DNA from: Segnochrobactrum spirostomi
GTDB taxonomy: Bacteria > Pseudomonadota > Alphaproteobacteria > Rhizobiales > Segnochrobactraceae
Reading direction: 5' to 3'
DNA length: 64,000 bases
Assembly: GCF_009600605.1 (NCBI RefSeq)
Contig: NZ_VWNA01000001.1
Location: forward strand, 2,094,501 to 2,158,500
Both the position numbers and the translations under genes were made by a program. Below are positions 48,025 to 58,850 of this stretch, one piece after another; position 1 is the first letter of the stretch; each line of letters opens with the position of its first letter. The notes beneath the pieces were generated by a model that was not told the DNA's origin, did not search any database, and was given only the letters and a program-made list of their open reading frames with translations.

Positions 48025-49823
48025 CCGAAAACAAGAACGTCTTCATTGCCATCGCCCTGTCGATCGCGATTCTCTTCGGCTGGCAATATTTCTACGCCGG
48101 ACCGAAGAACGAGGCGGCGCGCAAGGTTGCCGAAGCGCAGCAGCAACAGCAGCAGGCCGCGAAGTCGACCAGCGCGACGCCACCCGCGCCCGGCAATCCG
48201 GCCGGCACGCCGACCGATACGGGCGGCGGGGTTCGGCCGCGGCCCACGGTCCTCGCCGAGACGCCGCGCGTGGTGATCGACACGCCGAAGCTCGCCGGTT
48301 CGATCAATCTGAAGGGTGGCCGCGTCGACGACGTCCAGCTCAAGGACTATCACGACACCGTCGACCCCAAGAGCCCGATCATCACCCTGTTCTCGCCCTC
48401 GGGCGCGCCGGACGCCTATTATGCGGAGTTCGGCTTCGTCGGCGACGCCGGCGCCAAGCTGAAGCTGCCGGACAACGACACCCTCTGGACGGTCGACGGC
48501 GGCGCGGACGCGAAGCTGACCCCGACCACCCCGGTCAAGCTGTCGTGGGACAACGGCGAAGGCGTCGTCTTCCACCGCACCTATTCGATCGACCCGAACT
48601 ACATGTTCACGGTCGACCAGTCGGTCGAGAACAAGGGCGCGGCGCCGGTCGTCGTCTATCCCTACAGCCTCATCGCCCGCCACGGCACGCCGCACACCGC
48701 GGGCTACTACATCCTCCACGAAGGTCTGCTCGGCGTTCTCGGCGACGGCGGCCTGCAGGAGATCAAGTACGCCAAGCTGAAGGAAGAGGGCACCGTCAAG
48801 GACAGCGCCGTCGACCGCGGCTGGCTCGGCATCACCGACAAATATTGGGCGGCGACGCTGATCGCGCAGGGCGGCAAGCCCTATACGCCGAGCTTCACCT
48901 ATCATGCCAACAACGGCAACGAGAGCTATCAGGCGAACGTGCTCGGCGATGCGGTCACCGTTGCGCCGGGCGCCACCACCGACAGCCAGATCCGCCTCTT
49001 CGCCGGCGCCAAGGTCGTCTCGATCATCGACGGCTACCAGAACGCCCTCAAGCTCGACCACTTCGATCTGTTGATCGATTGGGGCTGGTTCTATTTCATC
49101 ACGAAGCCGATGTTCTTCGTGATCGACTTCTTCTACAAGCTCGTCGGCAATTTCGGCGTGGCGATCCTGCTCGTGACGGTGTGCGTGAAGGCGATCTTCT
49201 TCCCGCTCGCCAACAAGTCCTATGTCTCGATGAGCCGGATGAAGAAGATTCAGCCGGCGCTGACCGAGCTGCGCGAGCGCTACAAGGACGACCGCGTCAA
49301 GCAGCAGCAAGGCATGATGGAGCTCTACAAGAAGGAGAAGATCAATCCGCTCGCAGGCTGCCTGCCGATCGTGATCCAGATCCCCGTCTTCTTCTCGCTC
49401 TACAAGGTGCTGTTCGTCACGATCGAAATGCGGCACGCGCCGTTCTTCGGCTGGATCCACGACCTTTCGGCGCCGGATCCGACCACGCTGTTCAACCTGT
49501 TCGGGCTGATCCCGTGGACGCCGCCGCATTTCCTGATGATCGGCGTGTGGCCGATCATCATGGGCATCACCATGTTCTGCCAGATGAAGCTCAACCCGAC
49601 GCCGCCCGACCCGGCGCAGGCCATGATCTTCAACTGGATGCCGGTGGTGTTCACCTTCATGCTGGCGAATTTCCCGGCGGGTCTGGTGATCTACTGGGCG
49701 TGGAACAACACCCTGTCCGTCACCCAGCAGGCCATCATCATGCGCCGTCAGGGCGTGAAGGTGGAGCTGTTCGACAACATCAAGGGCATGTTCCGCAAGA
49801 AGGCGAGCAAACCCTCAAGCTGA
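48021..49823 (+). CDS. yidC: Membrane protein insertase YidC
   Basis: A 600-residue Oxa1-family insertase. N-terminal anchor [26 protein letters not shown]-type (one helix), Gln-rich linker, large periplasmic beta-sandwich (about residues 80-350), then the core with [31 protein letters not shown] and C-terminal helices to [20 protein letters not shown]. Works with SecYEG or alone. ATG in an ATGA overlap with rnpA. Confidence 0.97.
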   Translation: MTENKNVFIAIALSIAILFGWQYFYAGPKNEAARKVAEAQQQQQQAAKSTSATPPAPGNPAGTPTDTGGGVRPRPTVLAETPRVVIDTPKLAGSINLKGGRVDDVQLKDYHDTVDPKSPIITLFSPSGAPDAYYAEFGFVGDAGAKLKLPDNDTLWTVDGGADAKLTPTTPVKLSWDNGEGVVFHRTYSIDPNYMFTVDQSVENKGAAPVVVYPYSLIARHGTPHTAGYYILHEGLLGVLGDGGLQEIKYAKLKEEGTVKDSAVDRGWLGITDKYWAATLIAQGGKPYTPSFTYHANNGNESYQANVLGDAVTVAPGATTDSQIRLFAGAKVVSIIDGYQNALKLDHFDLLIDWGWFYFITKPMFFVIDFFYKLVGNFGVAILLVTVCVKAIFFPLANKSYVSMSRMKKIQPALTELRERYKDDRVKQQQGMMELYKKEKINPLAGCLPIVIQIPVFFSLYKVLFVTIEMRHAPFFGWIHDLSAPDPTTLFNLFGLIPWTPPHFLMIGVWPIIMGITMFCQMKLNPTPPDPAQAMIFNWMPVVFTFMLANFPAGLVIYWAWNNTLSVTQQAIIMRRQGVKVELFDNIKGMFRKKASKPSS

Positions 49824-49836
49824 CGGAGCGGTTGCG

Positions 49837-50520
49837 ATGCCCGCCGACGATCGATCCCTGCCGGATGCCGGCGCCGCGGCCGACGAGGCCCCGGGGGCGG
49901 AGGCGCTCGAGGCCGGGCGGCTCCTGTTCACCAAGCCCTGGGTGTTCCGCCTCGGCGCGCCGTCGCTCGGCCTCTTGCCGGCGATGGAAGGACCCGAGAT
50001 CGCCTTCGCCGGCCGTTCGAACGTCGGCAAGTCGAGCCTGATCAACGCGCTGGTCGGCCAGAAGGCGCTCGCCCGCACCTCCAACACGCCGGGCCGCACC
50101 CAGGAGCTGAACTATTTCAACGCCGGCGAGGGCCCCGTCCTGGTCGACATGCCGGGCTACGGCTATGCCCAGGCGCCGAAGGACAAGGTCGACGCCTGGA
50201 CCCGGCTGGTGTTCGGCTATCTGCGCGGCCGGCAGAACCTGAAGCGGGTCTATCTCTTGATCGATTCGCGCCACGGCCCGAAGGCGAACGACCTCGAGGT
50301 GATGGGGCTCCTCGACAAGGCGGCGGTGTCCTATCAGGTCGTGATGACGAAGGCCGACAAGATCGGCCCGAAGGCGCTCGAGGCTGCCATCGCCGCGACG
50401 CGCGAGGCGATCGCCAAGCGCCCGGCAGCGTTCCCGCGCATCGTCGTGACCTCGTCCGAAAAGGGCAGCGGCGTCGATCTGCTGCGCGGCGAGATCGCGC
50501 TCGCGCTGTCCGGTCGCTGA
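49837..50520 (+). CDS. engB: Ribosome biogenesis GTP-binding protein (EngB/YihA/YsxC)
   Basis: A 227-residue GTPase for 50S assembly. G1 [14 protein letters not shown], switch region [13 protein letters not shown]3 DMPGYGYAQ and G4 MTKADK are intact. An N-terminal Ala/Glu extension of about 35 residues precedes the core. 13 bases after yidC; GGAG upstream. A perfect 8-bp hairpin with 3-base loop (50544-50562) lies after the stop but has no T-run. Confidence 0.96.
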   Translation: MPADDRSLPDAGAAADEAPGAEALEAGRLLFTKPWVFRLGAPSLGLLPAMEGPEIAFAGRSNVGKSSLINALVGQKALARTSNTPGRTQELNYFNAGEGPVLVDMPGYGYAQAPKDKVDAWTRLVFGYLRGRQNLKRVYLLIDSRHGPKANDLEVMGLLDKAAVSYQVVMTKADKIGPKALEAAIAATREAIAKRPAAFPRIVVTSSEKGSGVDLLRGEIALALSGR

Positions 50521-50700
50521 GCTGTCATCTCTCCGACAAGATCGCCGCGATTAGATCGCGGCGCCCGGCGGGCCGCGAGGCCTTTCGAGATCGCCGGCAC
50601 ATGCTTTATAGAGCCGGCGGGCGGCCGGTCTCCGGCCACGCCGTCGGAGCGTTACGCCGCACGCCTTCGCGCCCACCTTGTAGGACAAGCCGGGACTTTC

Positions 50701-51606
50701 ATGGCCGAGCAACACGTCGAGACCGACGAGGATTTCCGCTCCCGCGCCCGCATCATCGCCGAGGCGCTGCCCTTCATGCTGCGCTACGACGATGAGACCA
50801 TCGTCGTGAAGTACGGCGGCCACGCGATGGGGTCTCCGGCGCTCGCCAAGGCTTTCGCCGAGGACGTGACGCTCCTGAAGCTCGCCGGCTTGAACCCGGT
50901 CGTCGTCCACGGCGGCGGCCCGCAGATCGCGGCGATGCTCGACCGGCTCGGCATCAAGAGCGAGTTCCAGGGCGGCCTGCGCGTCACCGACAAGGCGACC
51001 GTCGAGATCGTCGAGATGGTTCTCGCCGGCTCGATCAACAAGGAGATCGTGGCGGCGATCAACGCCGCCGGCGGCCGCGCGGTCGGGCTCTCCGGCAAGG
51101 ACGGCCGCATGGTCACCGCGACGCGGGTGAGCCGCACGATCGTCGATCCCGATTCGAACATCGAGAAGGTGGTCGATCTCGGCTTCGTCGGCGAGCCGAC
51201 CACCGTGCGCCGCGAGGTCCTCGACATCATGGCGAAGAGCGAGATCATCCCGGTCATCGCTCCTGTGGCGCCGGGCGCGGACGGCGAGACCTACAACATC
51301 AACGCCGACACCTTCGCCGGGGCGATCGCGGGTGCGCTCAACGCCCGCCGCCTCCTGTTCCTCACCGACGTGCCGGGCGTGCTCGACAAGAACAAGCAGC
51401 TCATCAAGGAGCTCTCGGTCGCCGAGGCGCGCCGGCTCATCGAGGACGGCACCGTGTCGGGCGGCATGATCCCCAAGGTCGAGACCTGCATCGAGGCGAT
51501 CGAGCGCGGCGTCGAAGGCGTCGTCATCCTCGACGGCAAGGTGCCCCACGCGGTGCTGCTCGAGCTCTTCACCGAGCGCGGCGCCGGCACGCTCATCACG
51601 CCGTGA
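50701..51606 (+). CDS. argB: N-acetylglutamate kinase
   Basis: A 301-residue second-step arginine enzyme. [26 protein letters not shown] and the C-terminal [27 protein letters not shown] are diagnostic. The arginine-sensitive type has an N-terminal helix, here [18 protein letters not shown], suggesting feedback inhibition. A TTTATAGA element about 90 bases upstream may be its -10. Confidence 0.97.
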   Translation: MAEQHVETDEDFRSRARIIAEALPFMLRYDDETIVVKYGGHAMGSPALAKAFAEDVTLLKLAGLNPVVVHGGGPQIAAMLDRLGIKSEFQGGLRVTDKATVEIVEMVLAGSINKEIVAAINAAGGRAVGLSGKDGRMVTATRVSRTIVDPDSNIEKVVDLGFVGEPTTVRREVLDIMAKSEIIPVIAPVAPGADGETYNINADTFAGAIAGALNARRLLFLTDVPGVLDKNKQLIKELSVAEARRLIEDGTVSGGMIPKVETCIEAIERGVEGVVILDGKVPHAVLLELFTERGAGTLITP

Positions 51607-52331
51607 TCGCCGCCGTGTCCGGCGCGCCCGATCTTTCCGCCTTCGTCGGGGTCGAAGCCTGGATCTTCGACCTCGACAACACGCTCTATCCGGCGGAGAG
51701 CCGGCTGTTCGCGCAGATCGACGACCGCATCGGCGCCTATGTCGGGCGCCTTCTCGCCGTCTCCGCCGAAGAGGCGCGGGTGGTGCAGAAGGATTATTAT
51801 CGCCGCTACGGCACGACGCTGCGCGGCCTGATGATCGAGCACGGCATCTCGCCGGACGAGTTCCTCTCCTACGTCCACGACATCGACCATTCGCCGCTGT
51901 CGCCGGCGCCCCAGCTCGCCGCCGCGCTCGCCCGCCTGCCGGGCAAGCGCTTCATCATGACGAACGGCTCGCGCGGCCACGCCCATGCGGTCGCCGCCAA
52001 GCTCGGCATCGGCGACCATTTCGAGGATGTCTTCGACATCGTCGATGCCGATCACGTGCCGAAGCCGGAGGCCGCCGCCTACGAGACCTTCTGGCGCCGC
52101 CACGGCATCGTGCCGCCGAAGGCGGCGATGTTCGAGGACCTCGCCCGCAATCTCGCGGTGCCGCACGCCCACGGCATGCGCACCGTCCTGGTGGTGCCGA
52201 CCGGCACCCGCGAGGTGTTCCGCGAGGCCTGGGAGCTCGAAGATCACGACGCGCCCCATGTCGGCCACGTCACCGACGATCTCGCCGGCTTCCTCGACCG
52301 CGTCGCCGACAGCCTCGGCGCTCCGCGCTGA
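51603..52331 (+). CDS. Pyrimidine 5'-nucleotidase-type HAD hydrolase
   Basis: A 242-residue HAD protein. Motif [12 protein letters not shown], motif [16 protein letters not shown], and late FEDLARNL. This matches the family annotated pyrimidine 5'-nucleotidase (YjjG/SDT1-like) next to argB in Hyphomicrobiales. The start is a GTG at 51603, in a GTGA overlap with argB. Substrate not determined. Confidence 0.9.
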   Translation: MIAAVSGAPDLSAFVGVEAWIFDLDNTLYPAESRLFAQIDDRIGAYVGRLLAVSAEEARVVQKDYYRRYGTTLRGLMIEHGISPDEFLSYVHDIDHSPLSPAPQLAAALARLPGKRFIMTNGSRGHAHAVAAKLGIGDHFEDVFDIVDADHVPKPEAAAYETFWRRHGIVPPKAAMFEDLARNLAVPHAHGMRTVLVVPTGTREVFREAWELEDHDAPHVGHVTDDLAGFLDRVADSLGAPR

Positions 52332-52441
52332 AGCCCCGCGCCCGAGGCCGACTTTTTCTTTTGCCGGCGCGGCCGCTCTGTTAGAAGCCGCGCGGGGCCT
52401 CGCGCGGCGGGCCTGAACTTTCTGCCGGAGTTTCCTGAGCG

Positions 52442-53029
52442 ATGCGCAGCGCCACGATCGAGCGCAAGACCAACGAGACCGAGATCAAGGTTTCCGTCGA
52501 TCTCGACGGGAGCGGCAAGGCCGCGATCGCGACCGGCGTCGGCTTCTTCGACCATATGCTCGATCAGATTGCGCGCCACGCCATGATCGACCTCACCGTG
52601 GCGGCGAAGGGCGACCTCCACGTCGACGATCACCACACCGTCGAGGACGTCGGCATCGCGCTCGGCCAGGCGATCCGCCAGGCGCTCGGCGACCGCCGCG
52701 GCATCACCCGCTACGCCGACGTGCACCTGCCGATGGACGAGGCGCTGACCCGCGTCGCGGTCGACGTGTCCGGCCGACCCTTCCTGGTGTTCCGCGCCGC
52801 GTTCCCCTCGCCCAAGATCGGCACCTTCGACACCGAGCTCGTCGAGGAATTCTTCCGCGCCCTCGCCTTCAATGCGGGGCTGACACTGCATGTCGAGACG
52901 CTCTACGGTGGCAACAGCCACCATATAGCGGAGAGCTGCTTCAAGGGCGTGGCCCGGGCGCTGAAGGCGGCGTTCGCCCGCGACCCCCGTCTCGGCGACG
53001 CGGTGCCCTCGACTAAGGGCAGCCTCTGA
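52442..53029 (+). CDS. hisB: Imidazoleglycerol-phosphate dehydratase
   Basis: A 195-residue monofunctional HisB with no phosphatase domain. [50 protein letters not shown] and [19 protein letters not shown] give the metal-binding His sets. It starts the his cluster; about 110 bases without a gene separate it from the HAD gene. Confidence 0.97.
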   Translation: MRSATIERKTNETEIKVSVDLDGSGKAAIATGVGFFDHMLDQIARHAMIDLTVAAKGDLHVDDHHTVEDVGIALGQAIRQALGDRRGITRYADVHLPMDEALTRVAVDVSGRPFLVFRAAFPSPKIGTFDTELVEEFFRALAFNAGLTLHVETLYGGNSHHIAESCFKGVARALKAAFARDPRLGDAVPSTKGSL

Positions 53030-53104
53030 GCGAGCGGGGGCCCGAAGCGGCGAGGGCGGAGCCGGCACGTCCGGGTCCGCGGGCTGCGACAGGGGAGAAG
53101 GACC

Positions 53105-53563
53105 ATGGCCGTCTTCAGCGTGCTCGAACCGATCCCGACCGGTGATCTGCGCCATGACGCGGAGCGCGTCGTGCTCGTGCGCGAGGGCTTCTCCTGGCTC
53201 GCCTTCCTCGTGCCCCTCGTCTGGCTTCTGGTCCATCGGCTCTGGCTCGCGCTCGTCCTCTTCCTCGCGGCCTCCTTCGCGGTGCAGGCGGCGGGCTCAG
53301 CGATCGGCGGTCCGGCGGCGGCGCTGGGCGAACTCGGCCTCTGCCTGATCTTCGGCTTCGAGGCGAACGCCATCCGCCGCTGGACCCTGACGCGCCGGGG
53401 CCTGCGCTTCACCGCCGTGGTCGCCGGCGCCAACCGCGACGAATGCGAGCGCCGCTTCTTCGCGACCTGGCTCGTCGGCCATGCCCTGGAGCGCGACCGG
53501 TCCGCTTTGGCCGCGGCGCGCCCGGCCAGGCCCCCGTCGCCGCACCGGCCTCCGATCCGGTGA
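53105..53563 (+). CDS. DUF2628 family membrane protein
   Basis: A 152-residue protein with two or three hydrophobic helices ([46 protein letters not shown]) followed by a soluble C-terminal part with [15 protein letters not shown]. It matches DUF2628, function unknown. It is inserted between hisB and hisH, a position seen in related genomes. GGAGAAGGA precedes the ATG. Confidence 0.88.
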   Translation: MAVFSVLEPIPTGDLRHDAERVVLVREGFSWLAFLVPLVWLLVHRLWLALVLFLAASFAVQAAGSAIGGPAAALGELGLCLIFGFEANAIRRWTLTRRGLRFTAVVAGANRDECERRFFATWLVGHALERDRSALAAARPARPPSPHRPPIR

Positions 53564-53594
53564 TCGGTCTGTTCCCGTCTTCGGAGCGTCCGCA

Positions 53595-54245
53595 ATGAAC
53601 GTCGCCGTCCTCGATTATGGATCGGGCAATCTGCGCTCGGCCGCGAAGGCCCTCGAGCGGGCGGCCCGCGAGGCGGGCGGCGGCGCGGCGATCCTCGTCA
53701 CCGCCGATCCGGATGTCGTGCGCACCGCCGACCGGATCGTGCTGCCCGGCGTCGGCGCGTTCGCCGATTGCCGCCGCGGGCTCGCCGCGGTGCCGGGTCT
53801 CGCGGAGGCGCTGGTCGAGGCGGTTGAGGAGAAGGGCCGACCCTTCCTCGGCATCTGCGTCGGCATGCAATTGATGGCCGAGCGCGGCCTCGAATACGAG
53901 ACCACCGACGGCTTCGGCTGGATCCCCGGCGACGTGGTGCGCATCGAGCCCGGCGCCGAGCACCTCAAGGTGCCGCACATGGGCTGGAACACGCTGACGG
54001 CGAGCCGCGCCCATCCGGTGCTCGACGGCATCCCGACCGGGCCCGACGGGCTCCACGCCTATTTCGTCCATTCCTACCATCTCAAGGCGCGCGCGCCCGA
54101 GACCGTGCTCGCGACCGCCGATTATGGCGGCCCCGTCACGGCGATCGTCGCCCGCGACACCCTGATCGGCACCCAGTTCCACCCCGAGAAGAGCCAGACC
54201 CTCGGTCTCGCCTTCCTCAAGAACTTCCTTGCGTGGCGTCCATGA
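53595..54245 (+). CDS. hisH: Imidazole glycerol phosphate synthase, glutaminase subunit HisH
   Basis: A 216-residue class I glutamine amidotransferase. [22 protein letters not shown], the nucleophile in [11 protein letters not shown] and the C-terminal TQFHPEKSQ (His-Glu) complete the triad. Supplies ammonia to HisF. ATG at 53595; stop overlaps hisA (ATGA). Confidence 0.97.
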   Translation: MNVAVLDYGSGNLRSAAKALERAAREAGGGAAILVTADPDVVRTADRIVLPGVGAFADCRRGLAAVPGLAEALVEAVEEKGRPFLGICVGMQLMAERGLEYETTDGFGWIPGDVVRIEPGAEHLKVPHMGWNTLTASRAHPVLDGIPTGPDGLHAYFVHSYHLKARAPETVLATADYGGPVTAIVARDTLIGTQFHPEKSQTLGLAFLKNFLAWRP

Positions 54246-55000
54246 TCCTGTTTCCCGCCATCGATCTGAAGGAGGGGCGCTGCGTCCGCCTCGTCCGCGG
54301 CGAGATGGACCAGGCGACCGTCTTCAACGACGATCCCGCCGCCCAGGCCGAAAGCTTCGCCCGCGCCGGGTTCTCCTGGCTGCACGTGGTCGATCTCGAC
54401 GGTGCGTTCGCCGGCGCGAGCCGCAACGCCGCCGCCGTCGAGGCGATCCTCGCCCGCATCGACCTGCCGGTGCAGCTCGGCGGCGGCATCCGCGACCGGG
54501 CGGCGATCGAGGGCTGGCTCGAAAAGGGCGTCCGCCGCGTCATCCTCGGCACCGTCGCGGTGCGCGATCCCGATCTGGTGCGCGCGGCGGCGAAGGCTCA
54601 TCCGGGCCGTGTCGTCGTCGGCATCGATGCCCGCGGCGGCCGCGTCGCCGTCGAGGGGTGGGCCGAGACCTCCGAGATGGCCGCCGTCGATCTCGCCCGC
54701 GCCTTCGAGGACGCAGGGGTCGCCGCGATCGTCTACACCGACATCAACCGGGACGGCCTCCTCAAGGGCCTCAATCTCCCGGCGACCCTGGAGCTCGCCC
54801 GCGCCGTCTCGATCCCGGTGATCGCCTCGGGCGGTCTCGCCGGTCTCGGCGACGTCGAGCGCCTGCTCGCGCCGGAGGCGGCGATCCTCGAAGGCGCCAT
54901 CGCCGGCCGCGCCCTCTATGACGGCCGCCTCGACCCGGCCGCCGCGCTGGCGCTCATCGCGGCGCGAACCACGGCCGCGGACACGGGAGTGGCGGTCTGA
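54242..55000 (+). CDS. hisA: ProFAR isomerase HisA
   Basis: A 252-residue TIM barrel. [54 protein letters not shown] and [18 protein letters not shown] at 54242 lies in the overlap with hisH. Overlaps hisF by one base. Confidence 0.97.
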   Translation: MILFPAIDLKEGRCVRLVRGEMDQATVFNDDPAAQAESFARAGFSWLHVVDLDGAFAGASRNAAAVEAILARIDLPVQLGGGIRDRAAIEGWLEKGVRRVILGTVAVRDPDLVRAAAKAHPGRVVVGIDARGGRVAVEGWAETSEMAAVDLARAFEDAGVAAIVYTDINRDGLLKGLNLPATLELARAVSIPVIASGGLAGLGDVERLLAPEAAILEGAIAGRALYDGRLDPAAALALIAARTTAADTGVAV

Positions 55001-55776
55001 TGCTCAAGGTCCGCGTCATTCCCTGCCTGGACGTCAAGGCCGGGCGCGTCGTCAAGGGCGTGCAGTTCGTCGATCTCATCGATGCCGGCGACCCCGTCGA
55101 GGCCGCCAAGGCCTATGACGCGGCCGGCGCCGACGAGCTCACCTTCCTCGACATCGCCGCGAGCCACGAGGGGCGCGGCATCCTGCTCGACGTCGTCTCG
55201 CGGACGGCGGAGCAATGCTTCATGCCGCTCACCGTCGGCGGCGGGGTGCGTGCGGTGGAGGACATCCGCGCGCTGCTCCTCGCCGGCGCCGACAAGGTCT
55301 CGATCAACACCGCGGCGGTGAAGGACCCGGCCTTCGTGGCGCGTGCCGCGGAGAAGTTCGGCGATCAGTGCATCGTGGTCGCGATCGACGCCAAGCGCGT
55401 CTCGGCGCCCGGCGAGACGGACCGCTGGGAGATCTTCACCCACGGCGGCCGCACGCCGACCGGCATCGATGCGGTCGAATTCGCCTGCCGGATGGCGGAG
55501 AGCGGGGCGGGCGAGATCCTGCTCACCTCGATGGACCGCGACGGCACCAAGGCCGGCTACGACGTGGCGCTCACCCGTGCGGTCGCCGACGCCGTCTCCG
55601 TGCCGGTGGTCGCCTCGGGCGGCGTCGGCGATCTCGATCACCTGGTCGAGGGCGTCCGCGACGGCCACGCGTCGGCCGTGCTCGCCGCCTCGATCTTCCA
55701 TTTCGGCACCCACACCGTCCACGAGGCGAAGGAGCGGCTCGCCGCCGCCGGCCTTCCGGTGCGGCTCGACCGATGA
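55000..55776 (+). CDS. hisF: Imidazole glycerol phosphate synthase cyclase subunit HisF
   Basis: A 258-residue TIM barrel: [59 protein letters not shown] and [12 protein letters not shown]. Pairs with HisH. The conserved Asp residues at strands 1 and 5 are present. Confidence 0.98.
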   Translation: MLKVRVIPCLDVKAGRVVKGVQFVDLIDAGDPVEAAKAYDAAGADELTFLDIAASHEGRGILLDVVSRTAEQCFMPLTVGGGVRAVEDIRALLLAGADKVSINTAAVKDPAFVARAAEKFGDQCIVVAIDAKRVSAPGETDRWEIFTHGGRTPTGIDAVEFACRMAESGAGEILLTSMDRDGTKAGYDVALTRAVADAVSVPVVASGGVGDLDHLVEGVRDGHASAVLAASIFHFGTHTVHEAKERLAAAGLPVRLDR

Positions 55777-55840
55777 GCCGGCGGATCGCTTCGCCGCAGA
55801 ACGTCCCCTGTCTGGAGGCCGGCCTCGTCCGGATGCGTCG

Positions 55841-56164
55841 ATGACAGCCTTCACCCTCGATGATCTCGCCCGCATCGTGGCGGAGCGCGCCGCCGCCGAT
55901 CCGGCGCAGTCCTACACGGCGAAGCTCGTCGCCAAAGGCCTGCCGCGCATCGCCAAGAAGCTCGGCGAGGAGGGCGTCGAGGCGGCCATCGCCGGCGCGC
56001 TCGGCCAAAGGGACGACTTGCGCGCGGAAGCGGCCGATGTTCTCTATCACTTGGTCGTGCTGCTCCATGCCTCGGGCGTGCCGATCGCCGAGGTGATGGC
56101 CGAACTCGAGCGCCGGACCGCCCAAAGCGGGCTCGCCGAGAAGGCGGCGCGGCCTCCCGAGTGA
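55841..56164 (+). CDS. hisE: Phosphoribosyl-ATP diphosphatase
   Basis: A 107-residue all-alpha enzyme: [49 protein letters not shown], with the EE..E metal site and [16 protein letters not shown]. The stand-alone HisE form is usual in alphaproteobacteria. 64 bases after hisF; hisI is not in this window. Confidence 0.95.
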   Translation: MTAFTLDDLARIVAERAAADPAQSYTAKLVAKGLPRIAKKLGEEGVEAAIAGALGQRDDLRAEAADVLYHLVVLLHASGVPIAEVMAELERRTAQSGLAEKAARPPE

Positions 56165-56261
56165 GGCTGCGGCGCCGCATGTCGGCGGCCTCGGCCGGTT
56201 CAATCTTCGTTTCGATCGTTCGTCAGCGGGCCGGCTCGTCGCACACGGGCAAGGGCGGCGG

Positions 56262-57239
56262 GTGCGGAAGGCCGTGAGTCTCGAGATGGATTTTCTCACC
56301 CCCAGGGGTCTGTCGCCCTACCGTCTGTTCACGGTCGAGGAATGGTCGCACCTGCGTGCCGACACGCCGATGACGCTCACCGCGGCGGACGTCGAGCGGC
56401 TCCAGGGCCTGCACGACCCGATCTCGCTCGAGCAGGTCGAGACGGTCTATCTGCCGCTCTCCCGTCTGCTCGCCTTCTACGTCGAGGGTGCCCAGCGTCT
56501 TCACACCGCGACCAACCGCTTCCTCGGCCGTGACGACGGCAAGATCCCGTTCGTCATCGGCATCGCCGGCTCGGTCGCGGTGGGCAAATCGACCACCGCC
56601 CGCGTGCTCCAGGCGCTGCTCGCCCGCTGGCCGCGCAGCCCCCGCGTCGCCCTCGTCACCACCGACGGCTTCCTGCTGCCGAACGGGGTGCTCGAGGCCG
56701 AGGGGCTGATGGAGCGCAAGGGCTTCCCGCAGAGCTACGACCGCCAGGCGCTGCTCGCCTTCCTGACCGACGTGAAGGGCGGCAAGAAGGTCGTCACCGC
56801 GCCGGTCTATTCGCACTTGGTCTACGACGTCGTGCCCGGCGAATATGTGACGATCGAGGCGCCCGACATTCTCATCGTCGAGGGGCTCAACGTGCTCCAG
56901 ACTAACCGCCCCCCGCGCGACGGCAAGGCGATCCCCTTCGTCTCCGACTTCTTCGACTTCTCGATCTATATCGATGCCGACGAAGAGGTGATCCACGATT
57001 GGTACGTGGCGCGCTTCATGAAGCTCAAGGAGACGCGGTTCCGCGATCCGCGTTCCTATTTCCATCCCTTCGCGCACATCTCGGAGGCCGAGGCGCTGGC
57101 GCTTGCCGAGCGGCTGTGGGACCGGATCAACCGGGTCAACCTGCGCGACAACATCCTGCCGACCCGCCCGCGCGCCGACCTCATCTTGCGCAAAGGCGCC
57201 GACCACGCGATCGAGACGGTCGCCCTGCGCAAATTGTGA
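56262..57239 (+). CDS. coaA: Type I pantothenate kinase
   Basis: A 325-residue kinase opening the CoA pathway. P-loop [36 protein letters not shown] and [14 protein letters not shown]. Starts at GTG 56262, GTG 56274 or ATG 56286 are all possible; the conserved region begins [11 protein letters not shown]. Next to the his genes, as in many Hyphomicrobiales. coaE is elsewhere in the window. Confidence 0.95.
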   Translation: MRKAVSLEMDFLTPRGLSPYRLFTVEEWSHLRADTPMTLTAADVERLQGLHDPISLEQVETVYLPLSRLLAFYVEGAQRLHTATNRFLGRDDGKIPFVIGIAGSVAVGKSTTARVLQALLARWPRSPRVALVTTDGFLLPNGVLEAEGLMERKGFPQSYDRQALLAFLTDVKGGKKVVTAPVYSHLVYDVVPGEYVTIEAPDILIVEGLNVLQTNRPPRDGKAIPFVSDFFDFSIYIDADEEVIHDWYVARFMKLKETRFRDPRSYFHPFAHISEAEALALAERLWDRINRVNLRDNILPTRPRADLILRKGADHAIETVALRKL

Positions 57240-57249
57240 GGCCCCGACG

Positions 57250-57966
57250 ATGACCGCCCGCTTCCGACCGCAGACGCCCCGCGACCGGCTCGTGCTCGCC
57301 GTCGACACGGCCGACGTCGCCGCCGCGCGGGCGGTGGTCGACGAGACGGCCGGCACGATCGGCGTCTACAAGATCGGGCTCGAGCTCATCTATGCCGGCG
57401 GGCTCGATCTCGTCCGCGACCTGGTGGCGGGCGGCGAGCGGGTCTTCCTCGACGCGAAACTCCTCGACATCGACAACACGGTCGCCGGCGCGATCCGCTC
57501 GATCGTGACGCTCGGCGTCGACATGGTGACGCTGCACGCCTATCCGAAGGCGATGGCCGCCGCCGCCGCCGCCCGCGGCGCGGCGCCGCTCGCGCTCCTC
57601 GGCGTCACGGTACTCACCTCGATGGACGAAGCCGACTTCGCCGACGCCGGCTATCGCGGCACGGTGGAGGAGCGGGTTCGCGCCCGCGCGGCGCAGGCTG
57701 CGGCGGCCGGCCTCGACGGCATCGTCTGCTCGCCCCGGGAGATCGCCGCGGTGCGCGCCGCCGCCGGCCCCGATCTCCTCATCGTCACGCCCGGCGTGCG
57801 GCCCGCCGGCAGCGCCGCCGGCGACCAGAAGCGCATCGCGACGCCGGCTGAGGCGATCCGCGCCGGCGCCGACCTCCTCGTCGTCGGCCGTCCGATCGTG
57901 GGAGCCCCCGACCGTCGCGAGGCCGCCCGCCGCATCGTCGACGAAATCGCCGGGGCCCTGGGCTGA
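57250..57966 (+). CDS. pyrF: Orotidine 5'-phosphate decarboxylase
   Basis: A 238-residue TIM barrel of UMP synthesis. RLVLAVDTAD, YKIGLELIYAGGLDLV, the catalytic VFLDAKLLDIDNTV (Asp-Lys-Asp) and IVTPGVRPAGSAAGDQKRIATPAEAI are present. 10 bases after coaA, so probably cotranscribed. Strand, spacing and length are ordinary. Confidence 0.96.
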   Translation: MTARFRPQTPRDRLVLAVDTADVAAARAVVDETAGTIGVYKIGLELIYAGGLDLVRDLVAGGERVFLDAKLLDIDNTVAGAIRSIVTLGVDMVTLHAYPKAMAAAAAARGAAPLALLGVTVLTSMDEADFADAGYRGTVEERVRARAAQAAAAGLDGIVCSPREIAAVRAAAGPDLLIVTPGVRPAGSAAGDQKRIATPAEAIRAGADLLVVGRPIVGAPDRREAARRIVDEIAGALG

Positions 57967-58025
57967 CGCTCCCCATATCGTCCGCTCGGCAGGGCGCACG
58001 TCCGCCGAGGGTTCATCATCCTCCG

Positions 58026-58066
58026 CCTGAAAAAGCAAAAGGCGCACACCCCGCGGTGCACGCCTT
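58026..58066 (-). terminator. Intrinsic terminator of infC
   Basis: On the minus strand AAGGCG...CACC CGCG GGTG...CGCCTT forms a stem with a 2x2 internal mismatch (58039-58066), then TTTTGCTTTTTC. It lies about 80 bases after the infC stop. It may also act on pyrF read from the other side. Confidence 0.6.
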
Positions 58067-58146
58067 GCTTCGGCCCTCGCGGGCCGGTCGTTACGGAGAG
58101 GGATCGCCTTCGATCGGCTTTCCGCCGACCGGGCGCCCGACACCGC

Positions 58147-58683
58147 TCAGCGCGGGGCGAGCACCATGATCATCTGGCGGCCTTCGAGCTTCGGCTCGGC
58201 TTCGACCTTGGCGATCTCCAGCGTCTCGTCGCGCACGCGCTCGAGCAGCTTCATGCCGATTTCCTGGTGCGCCATCTCGCGTCCGCGGAAGCGGAGCGTG
58301 ACCTTCACCTTGTCGCCTTCCTCGAAGAAGCGCTGGATGGCCCGCATCTTCACGTCGTAATCGTGCGTGTCGATGTTCGGACGCATCTTGATCTCTTTGA
58401 CCTCGACGGTCTTCTGCTTCTTGCGCGCCTCGGCCGCCTTCTTCTGCGACTGGTACTTGAAGCGGCCGTAATCGAGGATCTTGCAGACCGGCGGAATCGA
58501 GTTCGGGGCGATCTCGACGAGGTCGAGCCCGGCCGCCTCGGCCATCGCGATCGCCTCGGAGGTCGCGATCGAACCGTGGTTGTTGCCCTCGGCGTCGATC
58601 AGCTGGACCTGAGGAATGCGGATCTCATGATTGATGCGCGGCCCTTCTTTGGTGGGCGGCGGTGCGCGGAACGGACGGCGAAT
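58147..58683 (-). CDS. infC: Translation initiation factor IF-3 (apparent AUU start)
   Basis: About 178 residues, starting [21 protein letters not shown], with [40 protein letters not shown] and [39 protein letters not shown]. No ATG, GTG or TTG sits at the conserved N terminus. An ATT at 58683 does, and AGGAGAG lies 7 bases before it. AUU starts are the known hallmark of infC autoregulation. rpmI and rplT are not linked here. Confidence 0.93.
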   Translation of the reverse strand: MRRPFRAPPPTKEGPRINHEIRIPQVQLIDAEGNNHGSIATSEAIAMAEAAGLDLVEIAPNSIPPVCKILDYGRFKYQSQKKAAEARKKQKTVEVKEIKMRPNIDTHDYDVKMRAIQRFFEEGDKVKVTLRFRGREMAHQEIGMKLLERVRDETLEIAKVEAEPKLEGRQMIMVLAPR

Positions 58684-58763
58684 GGTCGTGCTCTCCTGAA
58701 CGTGGACGATGGCCGGGCGGGCGGGGCGGGTCGCCGGGCACAGACCGGCGCCGCAACACACAA

Positions 58764-58790
58764 AGCCTCCGCACGCATAGCGTGGAGGCT
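58764..58790 (-). promoter_or_regulatory. Hairpin in the infC leader / after the glycosyltransferase gene
   Basis: AGCCTCC-ACGC / GCGT-GGAGGCT with a 3-base loop and a 2-base bulge. On the minus strand it is followed by TTGTGTGTTG. It may terminate the glycosyltransferase transcript (stop at 58851) or act as an infC leader structure. Confidence 0.5.
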
Positions 58791-58850
58791 CTTTCCGGCT
58801 CGGCGATCATGTTGGGGATTTTCGGGCGAAGTCAACACCGCGCCGACGGT

